From Oscillospiraceae bacterium (lineage in GTDB: Bacteria > Bacillota_A > Clostridia > Oscillospirales > Oscillospiraceae), in assembly GCA_017459865.1 (NCBI GenBank), contig JAFUCD010000036.1:45709-109708 (forward strand): DNA of 64,000 bases, given 5' to 3'. A program made the translations under genes and the position numbers. Below are positions 36,759-45,426 of the stretch, one piece after another. Every line of letters begins with the position of its first letter. Position 1 is the stretch's first letter. The notes under the pieces are model-generated. The model was not told the DNA's origin. It saw nothing but the letters and a program-made list of their open reading frames with translations, and ran no database searches.

Positions 36759-39086
36759 ATGAAAAAGACGATTTCCGTGATCCTGATGCTCTGCATGCTC
36801 GTTTCTCTGTGCTCCGGGATGGCGTTTGCCGTCGGAGACGAGCAGACGGGAGACAGCCAGGCCGACGCGCAGACGCAGCAGCCGCAAAGCGCGGTCAGGA
36901 GCGTGTTCAACTCCGCGCTCTATGTGGAGGCGAACGCGGACGCCGCGCTGGACGGAAGGATCTGCGTCAAATTCGACCTCACCGGCACCGTCGGCACGCT
37001 GTATCTGCCCGGAAAGGCCGACCCGGCGAAGCTGTGCTTCTCCTGGGACAATGCGGACATCACCATTTCCAGGGACGGCACCGTCTATGAAAACGGCGCA
37101 GCGCCCGTCGCGCCTGTGAACGAGAGCGTCACCTATAAAATCACCAACGGCGCCGCGGTCGCATACGTGACCGTCAAGACGCTGCAGGGCTCTGTCGGCG
37201 TAGAGCCGATGTTCCTGGAGCTCGACGAAAATCTCGGCACGATCGACGCCATGAACAGCGACAAGGACCACGAGACCATCTGCTACGGCAGGGCGGTCTA
37301 CGGCGACTTCGACAAGCCGATCAGCATCAAGGGTCGCGGCAACTCCACCTGGGAATTCAGCAAAAAGCCCTACAACATCACGTTCTATAAAAAGGACGAC
37401 TATGCCAAAAAGGACACCACGCAGCTCATTCCCGGCGTAAAGGCGAAAAAGTGGTCGCTGCTGGCGAATTATCTGGACAACTCGCTCCTGCGCAATAAGC
37501 TCGCCATGGATCTGGCGAATCAGCTCGGCATCGGTCTTGAGACGCGCTTCGTGGACGTCTGGATGAACGGGGAGTACCTCGGCAACTATCTGCTCACGCC
37601 GAAAAAGGACTACGCCGCCCCGAAGGACGGGTTCATGCTGGACAATGACCACATCCCGCAGGACGAGGACCAGTTCGCGATCCAAGGGATGCACGACATG
37701 CTCCTGAAGCACAACCGCATCAACATCGAGGACATCGGCGATAACGCGGCGGAGCAGGGCGTGGACCTGGCGTACATCGAAGCGTACTTCAACGAGGCGT
37801 TTGCCGCGCTGACCGAGTATGACTCCGACCGGTATTTAGACTATTTTGACTTGGATTCCTGGGCAAAGTTGTTCCTGATGTACGAGGTGTCCAAGACCTA
37901 TGACTGCTATGCGGGCAACATCCTCATGCACCGCGACGGGCTGACGGCGGACGATAAGCTCATCGCCGGACCTGCCTGGGACTATGACGTCGCCTTCGGG
38001 CGGACGCTGCACAAGTTCCTCGTCGGCGTTTCCGAGCCCGTTCAGCTCAATGCCGAGGGCTGGTACAACGACAGCATCGGGCTGTTTGCCGTGGACAAGC
38101 CCGTCAGCCTCCTGCAGGAGCTTGGAAAGCACGCCGACTTCATGCGGCGTGTGGCGGAGATCTATAACGAGAACAAAGCGTACTTTGAAGATCTCACCGC
38201 CAATGTAGACCGCCAGCAGGAGCTGATCCGCGCGTCCGCGCTGATGAACAACGACCGCTGGGGCACGAACTCCCTCTGCGCGGATTATCTGATCGCCCCG
38301 GGGACGATGTCCCTGCTCGGCACGGGCAAATACGCGCTGCATTATCGCGTCACACTCACTTGGGACGATTATGTTTATAATCTTCGCGAGTATTGCGCCA
38401 AGCGCGTGCTGTGGCTTTCGGATCATCTGCGGCTGGAGGCTCCGGTCGGCGCGATCGTGAAGCAGGAGCTGGAAGACGGAACGGTCGTTCTGCAGGCGTC
38501 GCTGAGCGCCGGAAATGACGCGAACACCTTCCAATGGCAGCGCTCTGCGGACGGAGAAGTCTGGACGAACATCGAAGGCGCGACCACCGCGACGTATGTG
38601 CCGGATACCGATACGCTCGGTACGGTGCAGTATCGCTGCATCGTTGCAAACGCCGGCGCGGATATCTACACGACGCACGGCGGACTTGTGAAGACCTCCG
38701 CGCAGACGATTCTCTCCGCGGCAACGATCACCGTCCGCATGGAAAAGACCGAGCTGCAGGCGGGCACGCTGACCATGGCGCTGGACGGACAGCAGGTCGG
38801 CGAATATACCTTCGCACAGTATCAGGGCGGCTGGAGCATCCGCACCGCCGAGGGGCAATATCTCAGACCAAACGGTCTGTGGCTGACGCGCTCTGATGTG
38901 CCGTTTGCCTGGACGCTCCGGGACGGTGTGTTCACCGCCGAGAGTCCGATCGCCGCCACGGTGCTCGGAAAGCTCCTGACGCTCGGCTATCTGCGCAGCG
39001 TCTATCTCAACGTGAGCGACGGACAGCTCGTGCTCTCTGTTGTCTCCGGCGCGGAGACCAGCTTCCTGAGAGCGGTCGCGGACTGA
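36759..39086 (+). CDS. Secreted CotH kinase family protein with Ig-like domain
   Basis: 775 residues. Signal peptide at 1-24 (MKKTISVILMLCMLVSLCSG..AFA). The CotH kinase domain lies at about 150-480 with KGRGNSTWEFSKKPYNITFYKK, WSLLANYLDNSLLRNKLA, WMNGEYLGNYLL and the later acidic segment AGPAWDYDVAFG. CotH proteins are atypical kinases that phosphorylate spore-coat proteins in Bacillus; secreted versions are common in Clostridia with unknown targets. An Ig-like repeat (FQWQRSADGEVWTNI...YRCIVAN) is at about 586-630, then a beta-rich tail. No cell-wall anchor is seen. Confidence 0.88.
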   Translation: MKKTISVILMLCMLVSLCSGMAFAVGDEQTGDSQADAQTQQPQSAVRSVFNSALYVEANADAALDGRICVKFDLTGTVGTLYLPGKADPAKLCFSWDNADITISRDGTVYENGAAPVAPVNESVTYKITNGAAVAYVTVKTLQGSVGVEPMFLELDENLGTIDAMNSDKDHETICYGRAVYGDFDKPISIKGRGNSTWEFSKKPYNITFYKKDDYAKKDTTQLIPGVKAKKWSLLANYLDNSLLRNKLAMDLANQLGIGLETRFVDVWMNGEYLGNYLLTPKKDYAAPKDGFMLDNDHIPQDEDQFAIQGMHDMLLKHNRINIEDIGDNAAEQGVDLAYIEAYFNEAFAALTEYDSDRYLDYFDLDSWAKLFLMYEVSKTYDCYAGNILMHRDGLTADDKLIAGPAWDYDVAFGRTLHKFLVGVSEPVQLNAEGWYNDSIGLFAVDKPVSLLQELGKHADFMRRVAEIYNENKAYFEDLTANVDRQQELIRASALMNNDRWGTNSLCADYLIAPGTMSLLGTGKYALHYRVTLTWDDYVYNLREYCAKRVLWLSDHLRLEAPVGAIVKQELEDGTVVLQASLSAGNDANTFQWQRSADGEVWTNIEGATTATYVPDTDTLGTVQYRCIVANAGADIYTTHGGLVKTSAQTILSAATITVRMEKTELQAGTLTMALDGQQVGEYTFAQYQGGWSIRTAEGQYLRPNGLWLTRSDVPFAWTLRDGVFTAESPIAATVLGKLLTLGYLRSVYLNVSDGQLVLSVVSGAETSFLRAVAD

Positions 39087-39110
39087 TCGCCCGTCGAACA
39101 ACCAAATATA

Positions 39111-39154
39111 AAAAACACCCGGGAATATGCATGACCCTGCATATCCCCGGGTGC
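39111..39154 (-). terminator. Terminator of the DUF1643 gene
   Basis: 16-bp stem with one mismatch (39117-39132 with 39139-39154), followed on the minus strand by TTTTTTATATTT. Confidence 0.88.
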
Positions 39155-39155
39155 T

Positions 39156-39776
39156 TTATGTCGAGATCGATTTGCAGTACGCGCGCACGTCAAATGCCTC
39201 CGGCGTGCTGTCGGCGCGCAGATACAGCGGGTGGTGCGGGTGTCCGGCCTTGGAGCGCTTGCCGAACGTGAGCCACTCGGCGCCGAATTCCTCGCCCAGC
39301 GCCACAAGATCCAGCACAGCCGGGATCAGATAGGGCCGCTTTTCGATCAGCGTGCCCCACGCTGCCCAAATTGCGGGGCGCTTGTCCCGCGTATAGAGCG
39401 AGAGCACATACCGGAACGCCGCCAGATTTTCCGCGTGCAGCTCGGCGTTGAAGGCCGCGTCCATCGCGTTCGGGTCGGTCGCCCGCTGGGGATAGACGTT
39501 GAACATGATGAAGCTGTCCCAGCCGTTTCCCAGCGCGATGCGCTCCACGCTCTTGAGCGTGTTGTCCAGATCGCCCGGCTTCGCGGTGGAGGGGTTGATG
39601 CCGATGCAGATCAGCGGATTCAAGCCCCGCGTGCCGAGGATATAGCGGTACTCGTCGTAAAACGGCGGCACATACAGCCATTTTGATTCGTCGTAGGGCT
39701 CCTTTGGCGCGGCGCGCATCGCGTCGCGAAACGACAGGATCTCCACGGTCTGGCTCTCGCCGGAGGGAATATGCAT
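39156..39776 (-). CDS. DUF1643 protein
   Basis: 206 residues. The DUF1643 core has ICIGINPSTAKPGDLDNTLKSVERIA, FIMFNVYPQRATDPNAMD, and a C-terminal KAGHPHHPLYL. Function unknown; often carried on mobile or accessory DNA. I place the start at 39776 (GAGGTG seven bases upstream), not at the ATG at 39809, because the latter lies inside the -10 box of the gene's promoter and has no ribosome site. Confidence 0.82.
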   Translation of the reverse strand: MHIPSGESQTVEILSFRDAMRAAPKEPYDESKWLYVPPFYDEYRYILGTRGLNPLICIGINPSTAKPGDLDNTLKSVERIALGNGWDSFIMFNVYPQRATDPNAMDAAFNAELHAENLAAFRYVLSLYTRDKRPAIWAAWGTLIEKRPYLIPAVLDLVALGEEFGAEWLTFGKRSKAGHPHHPLYLRADSTPEAFDVRAYCKSIST

Positions 39777-39807
39777 GAAAAACACCTCGCAACGGATCGT
39801 TTTTTCC

Positions 39808-39837
39808 ATTGTAATATAGAATCGGAAAAAATGTCAA
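39808..39837 (-). promoter_or_regulatory. DUF1643 gene promoter
   Basis: Minus strand: TTGACA (39837-39832), 18-bp spacer, TACAAT (39813-39808). Its -35 lies 9 bp from the -35 of the his operon promoter, back to back. Confidence 0.7.
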
Positions 39838-39846
39838 TGATCCCGG

Positions 39847-39875
39847 TTGACTTTAGTGCGGTAATGTGCTACTAT
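39847..39875 (+). promoter_or_regulatory. his operon promoter with overlapping dyads
   Basis: TTGACT (39847-39852), 17-bp spacer, TACTAT (39870-39875). TAGTGC (39854-39859) and GCACTA (39882-39887), and inside them GTGCT (39866-39870) and AGCAC (39881-39885), form inverted repeats around the -10. These are plausible operators for the first gene product. Confidence 0.7.
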
Positions 39876-39910
39876 TTGAAAGCACTATAACCCGAACAGG
39901 AGGAATCGGC

Positions 39911-40204
39911 ATGGGAGTACCGGAAACGGAACAGACTGCGGCGTTGTATGCTGCGCTCAGCTCGCTGCAAAATCCGGAGGAATGCCGCCGGTTTTTGGAG
40001 GATCTCTGCACGATCAAGGAGATCGTCGCCATGGCACAGCGGCTTGAGATCGCGCGTCTGCTGGAGCAGGGCGCGTCCTATGTGGAGACGGTGGATCAGA
40101 CGGGCGCGAGCTCCGCGACGGTCAGCCGCGTCAACCGCTGCCTGAACTACGGCAACGAGGGCTATCGCATGGTGCTGGATCGGCTTACGGAGGCGCAGAA
40201 ATGA
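39911..40204 (+). CDS. TrpR-like YerC/YecD family regulator (candidate histidine regulator HisR)
   Basis: 97 residues: TrpR-superfamily helices with AMAQRLEIARLLEQGASYVETVDQTGASSATVSRVNRCLNYG (about 45-85), the helix-turn-helix being QTGASSATVSRVNR. Members of this family have been proposed to repress histidine genes in Firmicutes. Here it is the first gene of the his operon and overlaps hisZ (ATGA), which supports that role. AGGAGG before the ATG. Operator dyads overlap its own promoter. Confidence 0.85.
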   Translation: MGVPETEQTAALYAALSSLQNPEECRRFLEDLCTIKEIVAMAQRLEIARLLEQGASYVETVDQTGASSATVSRVNRCLNYGNEGYRMVLDRLTEAQK

Positions 40205-41265
40205 GCGCTCTGAACCCGCAGCGCGCGCTGCGGACCCTATATATGAATTACGGCTATGCCCCGTTCCGGGTGCGGAAGTTCGAGGACTATGACCTCTATG
40301 CCGAGAACAAGCGCTTTCTGCAGAGCCACCGCGTGCTCACGTTCACGGACACGGACGGCAGACTCAAGGCGCTCAAGCCCGATATCACGCTCTCCATCGT
40401 CAAGAGCACGATGAGCGCGGACACGCGCAAGGTGTTCTATCACGAGAACGTCTATCGCGAGCCGCGCCCCGGCGACGGCTTCTGCGAGATCCCGCAGATG
40501 GGGCTGGAGTGCATCGGCGCGCTCACGGGCTATGACGTCGGCGAGGTCGTGATGCTCGCCGCGCGCAGTCTCGCCGCGCTCTCGGAAGACTGGGTGCTCG
40601 CCGTGAGCCACATCGGCGTCATCGCGGGGGTGCTGGAGGCGGCCTCGCTCGACGAGGAGCAGAGCCGCGCGGTCTTTGCCGCCGTGAGCCGGAAGAACGC
40701 ACCGGCGCTTTCCGAGCTGTTGGATGCGGACGCTGCCGCGCTGCTGCAGGCGCTTTTGAAGCTCTATGGGCCGCTCGGCGAAACGGTCGCGGCGGCGCAG
40801 GCGCTCCCCCTGCCGGAGAAAAGCCGCGCCGCGCTGGCGGAGCTGGAGTCGCTCTCCGGACAGCTCGCGCTCTATGGACTCGATCGCGTGATGCTCGATC
40901 TCTCGGTCGTGAACGATGTGGATTATTATGACGATATCGTCTTTCGCGGCTTTGTCCCGGGCGCGGCCTCGGCGGTGCTCGCGGGCGGGCGGTATGACCG
41001 CCTGCTGCAGCGCATGGGCAAGCCCGGCGGCGCGCTCGGCTTCGCCGTGTACCTCGACCGGCTGGAGACCGCGCGCGAGCAGAGCGCCTTTGACGGCGAC
41101 GTACTCGTGCTGTTTGAAACCGGATCCGACCTGCCCGCCGTGGTGCGTGCGGCGGAGGCGGTCGTGCAGGCGGGCGAGACCGTCCGCGTGGCGATGGCGG
41201 AGCCGGAGGGGCTGCGCTTTCGCCGCACGCTCCGCGTGCGGAACGGGGAGGTGTCGGCATGCTGA
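40201..41265 (+). CDS. hisZ: ATP phosphoribosyltransferase regulatory subunit HisZ
   Basis: Paralogue of histidyl-tRNA synthetase catalytic core that activates short-form HisG and carries histidine feedback inhibition. 354 residues. Class II synthetase-like segments: LKPDITLSIVKST (motif 2 region), VFYHENVYREPRPG, MGLECIGA, and AGGRYDRLLQRMGKPGGALGFAVYLDRL near 262-289. It lacks an anticodon-binding domain, separating it from HisRS. Overlaps regulator and hisG at its two ends. Confidence 0.93.
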   Translation: MSALNPQRALRTLYMNYGYAPFRVRKFEDYDLYAENKRFLQSHRVLTFTDTDGRLKALKPDITLSIVKSTMSADTRKVFYHENVYREPRPGDGFCEIPQMGLECIGALTGYDVGEVVMLAARSLAALSEDWVLAVSHIGVIAGVLEAASLDEEQSRAVFAAVSRKNAPALSELLDADAAALLQALLKLYGPLGETVAAAQALPLPEKSRAALAELESLSGQLALYGLDRVMLDLSVVNDVDYYDDIVFRGFVPGAASAVLAGGRYDRLLQRMGKPGGALGFAVYLDRLETAREQSAFDGDVLVLFETGSDLPAVVRAAEAVVQAGETVRVAMAEPEGLRFRRTLRVRNGEVSAC

Positions 41266-41876
41266 ACGTTGCGCTGCCGAAGGGACGCCTCGGCGAAAAG
41301 GTCTATGCGCGCATGGCGCGCGCGGGTTATGCCTGTCCCGAGGTCCTGGAGGACACCCGCCGTCTCACGTTTGAAAACCCTGAGACCGGCGTGCGGTATT
41401 TCTGGGTCAAGCCGTCGGACGTGCCGATCTATGTCGAGCGCGGCGCGGCGGACGTCGGCGTCGCGGGCAAGGACATCCTGCTGGAGTACAGCCCCGAGGT
41501 CTATGAGCTTCTGGATCTCGGCATGGGCAAATGCCGCATGTGCGTCGCCGGGCCGAAGGACTTCCGGGACGACACGTCCCGCACGCTGCGCGTCGCGACG
41601 AAGTTTCCGAACATCGCCCGCGCGCACTATGCCGCGTGCAGCCGGGAGATCAGGATCATCAAGCTCCACGGCTCCATCGAGATCGCCCCGCTGCTGGGGC
41701 TCTCAGACGTGATCGTGGACATCGTCGAGACGGGCAAGACGCTGCAGGAAAACGGGCTGGCCCCGCTCGAGACCATCGTTCCCATTTCCGCGCGGTTCAT
41801 CGCCAACACCGCGAGCTATCAGTTCCACTATGATGAGATCCAAACCATGTGCAAAAGACTGGAGAATGCAACATGA
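41259..41876 (+). CDS. hisG: ATP phosphoribosyltransferase catalytic subunit, short form
   Basis: First step of histidine synthesis: ATP + PRPP to phosphoribosyl-ATP. 205 residues, short form that needs HisZ, present just upstream. ALPKGRLGEK starts it; GAADVGVAGKDILLE (about 64-78) and the PRPP-binding DVIVDIVETGKTLQENGL (about 150-167) are clear. Overlaps hisZ by 7 bp and hisD by 4 bp. Confidence 0.96.
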   Translation: MLNVALPKGRLGEKVYARMARAGYACPEVLEDTRRLTFENPETGVRYFWVKPSDVPIYVERGAADVGVAGKDILLEYSPEVYELLDLGMGKCRMCVAGPKDFRDDTSRTLRVATKFPNIARAHYAACSREIRIIKLHGSIEIAPLLGLSDVIVDIVETGKTLQENGLAPLETIVPISARFIANTASYQFHYDEIQTMCKRLENAT

Positions 41877-43153
41877 TCCGCATGTTTGAATACGGCGCCG
41901 TGCCGAACGAAACGCTTTTTATCCGCAGCCCCCTGTTCACGGATGTGGGGCCGGTCGTGGCGGAGATCCTCCGCGACGTGAAGGAAAACGGCGACGCGGC
42001 GCTCTATCGCCTCACCGAAAAATTCGACGGCGCAAAGCTCGATTCGCTGCTCGTCACGGACGAGGAGATCGAAGAGGCGTTTGCCGCCGTGAGCGCGGAA
42101 TACCGCGCCGTCCTGCAGCTGGCGCACGACAACATCGCCGAATGCCACCGCAACCAGATCCGCCCGGGCTTTGTCATGACGCGCCCGAACGGCGTCGTGC
42201 TCGGGCAGAAGGTCACGCCGATCGCCCGTGTGGGGCTCTATGTGCCGAACGGCACGGCGGCGTATCCCTCGTCGCTTCTCATGAACTGCGTCCCCGCGAA
42301 GCTCGCGGGCTGCGGCATGCTCGTCATCACGACGCCGCCGGGCCCCGACGGGAGGATCGACCCCGCCATTCTCGCGGCGGCGAAGATCGCGGGCGTGGAT
42401 CGGATCTATAAGCTCGGCGGCGCGCAGGCGGTCGCGGCGCTGGCCTACGGCACCGAGAGCGTCCCGAAGGTGGATAAGATCGTCGGCCCCGGCAACGCCT
42501 ACGTTGCCGAGGCGAAAAAGCAGGTCTTCGGCACCGTCGCCATCGATACGATCGCCGGGCCGAGCGAGGTGCTCATCGTCGCGGACGACACGAACGACCC
42601 CGCCGTCGTCGCGGCGGACATGCTCGCGCAGGCGGAGCACGACGTCATGGCGACGAGCGTGCTCGTCACGGACTCGCGCCCGCTCGCCGAGGCCGTCGCG
42701 CAGGAGCTGGAGCGGCAATTGCGGCTGCTCCCGCGCGAGGACATCGCCCGCGCCAGCATCGAGAACAACGGCAAGATCGTCATCGCGGAAAATCTGGACG
42801 ACGCCATCGCGTGCGCAAACGAGATCGCGCCCGAGCATCTGGAGATCTGCCTCGACGACGCGTTTTCCTGGCTCGGCAAGGTCGAAAACGCGGGCTCCAT
42901 CTTCCTCGGCAAGCACGCGCCCGAGGCGCTGGGCGACTATCTCGCCGGCCCGAACCACACCCTGCCCACCACCGGCACGGCAAAATTCGGCAGCCCCCTC
43001 AGCGTGGACGATTTCGTGAAGAAAAGCCAGTACACCTATTACTCTGCCGAGGCATTGGAGGACGTCAAGGACGCGCTCATGCTCTTCGCGGAGGAGGAGG
43101 GCCTCAGAGGCCACGCGCGGAGCGTCGGCATTCGATTCGGAGAAGCGAAATGA
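41873..43153 (+). CDS. hisD: Histidinol dehydrogenase
   Basis: Last two oxidations, histidinol to histidine, NAD+ and Zn dependent. 426 residues. VGLYVPNGTAAYPSSLLM, GGAQAVAALAYGTESVPKVDKIVGPGN (NAD region), DTIAGPSEVLIVAD and the metal/catalytic GPNHTLPTTGTAKF are present. Start overlaps the hisG stop as ATGA. Confidence 0.96.
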   Translation: MIRMFEYGAVPNETLFIRSPLFTDVGPVVAEILRDVKENGDAALYRLTEKFDGAKLDSLLVTDEEIEEAFAAVSAEYRAVLQLAHDNIAECHRNQIRPGFVMTRPNGVVLGQKVTPIARVGLYVPNGTAAYPSSLLMNCVPAKLAGCGMLVITTPPGPDGRIDPAILAAAKIAGVDRIYKLGGAQAVAALAYGTESVPKVDKIVGPGNAYVAEAKKQVFGTVAIDTIAGPSEVLIVADDTNDPAVVAADMLAQAEHDVMATSVLVTDSRPLAEAVAQELERQLRLLPREDIARASIENNGKIVIAENLDDAIACANEIAPEHLEICLDDAFSWLGKVENAGSIFLGKHAPEALGDYLAGPNHTLPTTGTAKFGSPLSVDDFVKKSQYTYYSAEALEDVKDALMLFAEEEGLRGHARSVGIRFGEAK

Positions 43154-44217
43154 GCAGATTTTTCAGCACGCGTCACGCCTTCCTCGCCGCCTATACCCCC
43201 GGCGAGCAGCCGCAGGATCGGCGGTATGTGAAGCTCAACACAAACGAAAGCCCCTTCCCGCCGTCGCCCGCCGTCGTCAAAGTCGCGGCCGCGGAGGCGG
43301 AGCGGCTGCAGCTCTATTCCGACCCCGAGAGTACCCTTGCCACGAAGGCCGTGGCGGAGCGCTACGGCGTCACGCCGGACATGGTGCTCCTGACAAACGG
43401 CTCGGACGAAATTTTAAATTTTGCTTTTATGGCCTTCGGCGATGAGAACAACGGCTTTGTCTGCCCGGACATCACCTACGGGTTTTATCCCGTGTTCGCG
43501 GCGCTGAACCATGTGCCGCTGCGGGAGATCCCGCTGACAGAGGATTTTCAAATAAGCGTCAGCGACTACTGCGGTGTGGGGGCGAATGTCGTGCTCGCGA
43601 ACCCGAACGCCCCGACGGGCAGGCTCCTGCCGGTATCGGAGATCGAGCGCATCGTGCGGACGAATCCGGATCACGTCGTCATCATCGACGAGGCGTATGT
43701 GGATTTCGGCGGCGTGAGCTGCGTTCCGCTCGTGCACAAATATGAAAACCTGCTCGTCACGCAGACGTTTTCCAAATCCCGCTCGCTCGCGGGCGGCAGA
43801 CTCGGCTTCGGCGTCGGCAATGCCGCGCTGATCCGCGACCTGAACACGATCAAATATTCCACGAACCCCTATAATGTCAACCGCATGACCGCCGCCTGCG
43901 GCGCCGCCGCCATTGCGGACGACGCGTATTACATGCGCAACGCGCAGACCATCGTCGAAAACCGCGACTATACGGCCTCGGAGCTGCAAAAGCGCGGCTT
44001 CACGGTGCTGCCCTCGGCGGCGAATTTCCTGTTCGCGCGCCCGGGCTTCTGCTCCGGCGGCGACCTCTACCGCGGGCTGAAGGCGCGCGGCGTGCTGATC
44101 CGCCATTGGGACAAGCCGCGCATCGCGCCGTGGTGCCGGATCACGATCGGCACCCGGGAACAGATGGACGCGCTGCTCGCCGCCATCGACGACATGAGGA
44201 AGGAGACGACGACATGA
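43150..44217 (+). CDS. hisC: Histidinol-phosphate aminotransferase
   Basis: PLP-dependent transamination of imidazole-acetol phosphate with glutamate. 355 residues. KLNTNESPFPPSP starts the fold; LLTNGSDEILNF binds PLP phosphate; NPNAPTGRL, IIDEAYVDF (PLP Asp/Tyr) and the Schiff-base Lys in TFSKSRSLAGGRLGF are in the expected order. Start is the ATG overlapping hisD (ATGA); longer upstream frames belong to the opposite reading of hisD. Confidence 0.95.
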   Translation: MSRFFSTRHAFLAAYTPGEQPQDRRYVKLNTNESPFPPSPAVVKVAAAEAERLQLYSDPESTLATKAVAERYGVTPDMVLLTNGSDEILNFAFMAFGDENNGFVCPDITYGFYPVFAALNHVPLREIPLTEDFQISVSDYCGVGANVVLANPNAPTGRLLPVSEIERIVRTNPDHVVIIDEAYVDFGGVSCVPLVHKYENLLVTQTFSKSRSLAGGRLGFGVGNAALIRDLNTIKYSTNPYNVNRMTAACGAAAIADDAYYMRNAQTIVENRDYTASELQKRGFTVLPSAANFLFARPGFCSGGDLYRGLKARGVLIRHWDKPRIAPWCRITIGTREQMDALLAAIDDMRKETTT

Positions 44218-44801
44218 GAACCGCGACCATCGACCGCAAGACCGCCGAGACCGAAATTTCGCTCACGCTCGCGCTGGACGGCACGGGCAGCGCCGATGTG
44301 AGCATCGGCGTGGGGTTTCTCGACCACATGCTGACGCTCTTTGCCGCGCACGGGCGGTTCGATCTCGCGGTGCGCTGCGTCGGCGACACGTTCGTTGACG
44401 ATCATCACAGCGTGGAGGACGTGGGCATCGCGCTCGGCATGGCGCTCAGGGAGGCGCTGGGCGACAAGCGCGGCGTCCGCCGCTACGGGCAGCGGATCCT
44501 GCCGATGGACGAGGCGCTGATCCTCTGCGCGCTCGATCTCTCCGGGCGCTGCTGCCTGCGCTATGGGCTCGCGATCCCGACGGAGAAGGTTGGCACATTT
44601 GACACCGAGCTCGTGGAGGAATTCTTCGCCGCCCTCTGCCGCGAGGCGGGGTTGACGCTGCACTTCAAGCAGCTCGACGGCACGAATTCTCACCACATCA
44701 TCGAGGGCGCGTTCAAGGCCTTCGCCCGCGCGCTTTCCGAGGCCGTCAGCATCGATCCCGCGCTCGCGGACGCGCTGCCGAGTACCAAAGGAGTGCTGTG
44801 A
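44214..44801 (+). CDS. hisB: Imidazoleglycerol-phosphate dehydratase
   Basis: Mn-dependent dehydration of IGP. 195 residues, monofunctional (no phosphatase domain, which is supplied by hisJ). GVGFLDHMLTLFAAHGRFDL and the two metal motifs DDHHSVEDVGIALG and NSHHIIEGAFKAFARAL are clear. Starts at the ATG overlapping hisC; an upstream in-frame start falls inside hisC. Confidence 0.96.
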   Translation: MRTATIDRKTAETEISLTLALDGTGSADVSIGVGFLDHMLTLFAAHGRFDLAVRCVGDTFVDDHHSVEDVGIALGMALREALGDKRGVRRYGQRILPMDEALILCALDLSGRCCLRYGLAIPTEKVGTFDTELVEEFFAALCREAGLTLHFKQLDGTNSHHIIEGAFKAFARALSEAVSIDPALADALPSTKGVL

Positions 44802-44802
44802 T

Positions 44803-45426
44803 ATGATCGCGATCGTTGACTACGGCGTTGGCAATCTTTTTTCGCTGAAAAGCTCCCTCGCCGCCATCGGGGCGGAGGCTGTCGTCACGGGCGACGCGGA
44901 CGCGCTGCGCGCAGCCGACCGGATCATCCTGCCCGGCGTCGGCGCGTTCGGCGACGCGGCGGACAAGCTTGCCGCCTCCGGCCTGCGCGAAACGGTGCTC
45001 GCCGAGTCCCAAGCGGGCAAGCCCCTGCTCGGCATCTGCCTCGGCATGCAGCTGCTGTTTGACAAGAGCATGGAGTACGGCGAGCACGCCGGGCTGGGGC
45101 TGATCCCCGGAACGGTCGTGGATCTGACGCCCGTCCTGCCCGAGGGGCTGAAGGTGCCGCACATCGGCTGGAACGCCTTGAAACTGAGCGCACCGGACCA
45201 CCCGCTGCTGAAATACACCCGCGCGGGCGACTGCGTGTACTTCGTCCACAGCTTTTATGCCGTGAATTGCGCGGAATACACGCTCGCCACGGCGGAATAC
45301 GGCGTCGACGTGACCGCCGTCGTCGCGCGCGGCAACGTCATGGGCTGCCAGTTCCACCCGGAGAAGAGCGGCAGCGTGGGTCTGAACATCCTGAGAGCCT
45401 TTTGTGAAATGGAGACGCCCGTATGA
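44803..45426 (+). CDS. hisH: Imidazole glycerol phosphate synthase glutaminase subunit
   Basis: Class I glutamine amidotransferase delivering ammonia to HisF. 207 residues. LPGVGAFGDA is the oxyanion-side loop, catalytic Cys is in GICLGMQLLFD (near 80), and the His-Glu pair is in GCQFHPEKSG (about 184-189). One base separates hisB stop and this ATG; it overlaps hisA by 4. Confidence 0.96.
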   Translation: MIAIVDYGVGNLFSLKSSLAAIGAEAVVTGDADALRAADRIILPGVGAFGDAADKLAASGLRETVLAESQAGKPLLGICLGMQLLFDKSMEYGEHAGLGLIPGTVVDLTPVLPEGLKVPHIGWNALKLSAPDHPLLKYTRAGDCVYFVHSFYAVNCAEYTLATAEYGVDVTAVVARGNVMGCQFHPEKSGSVGLNILRAFCEMETPV

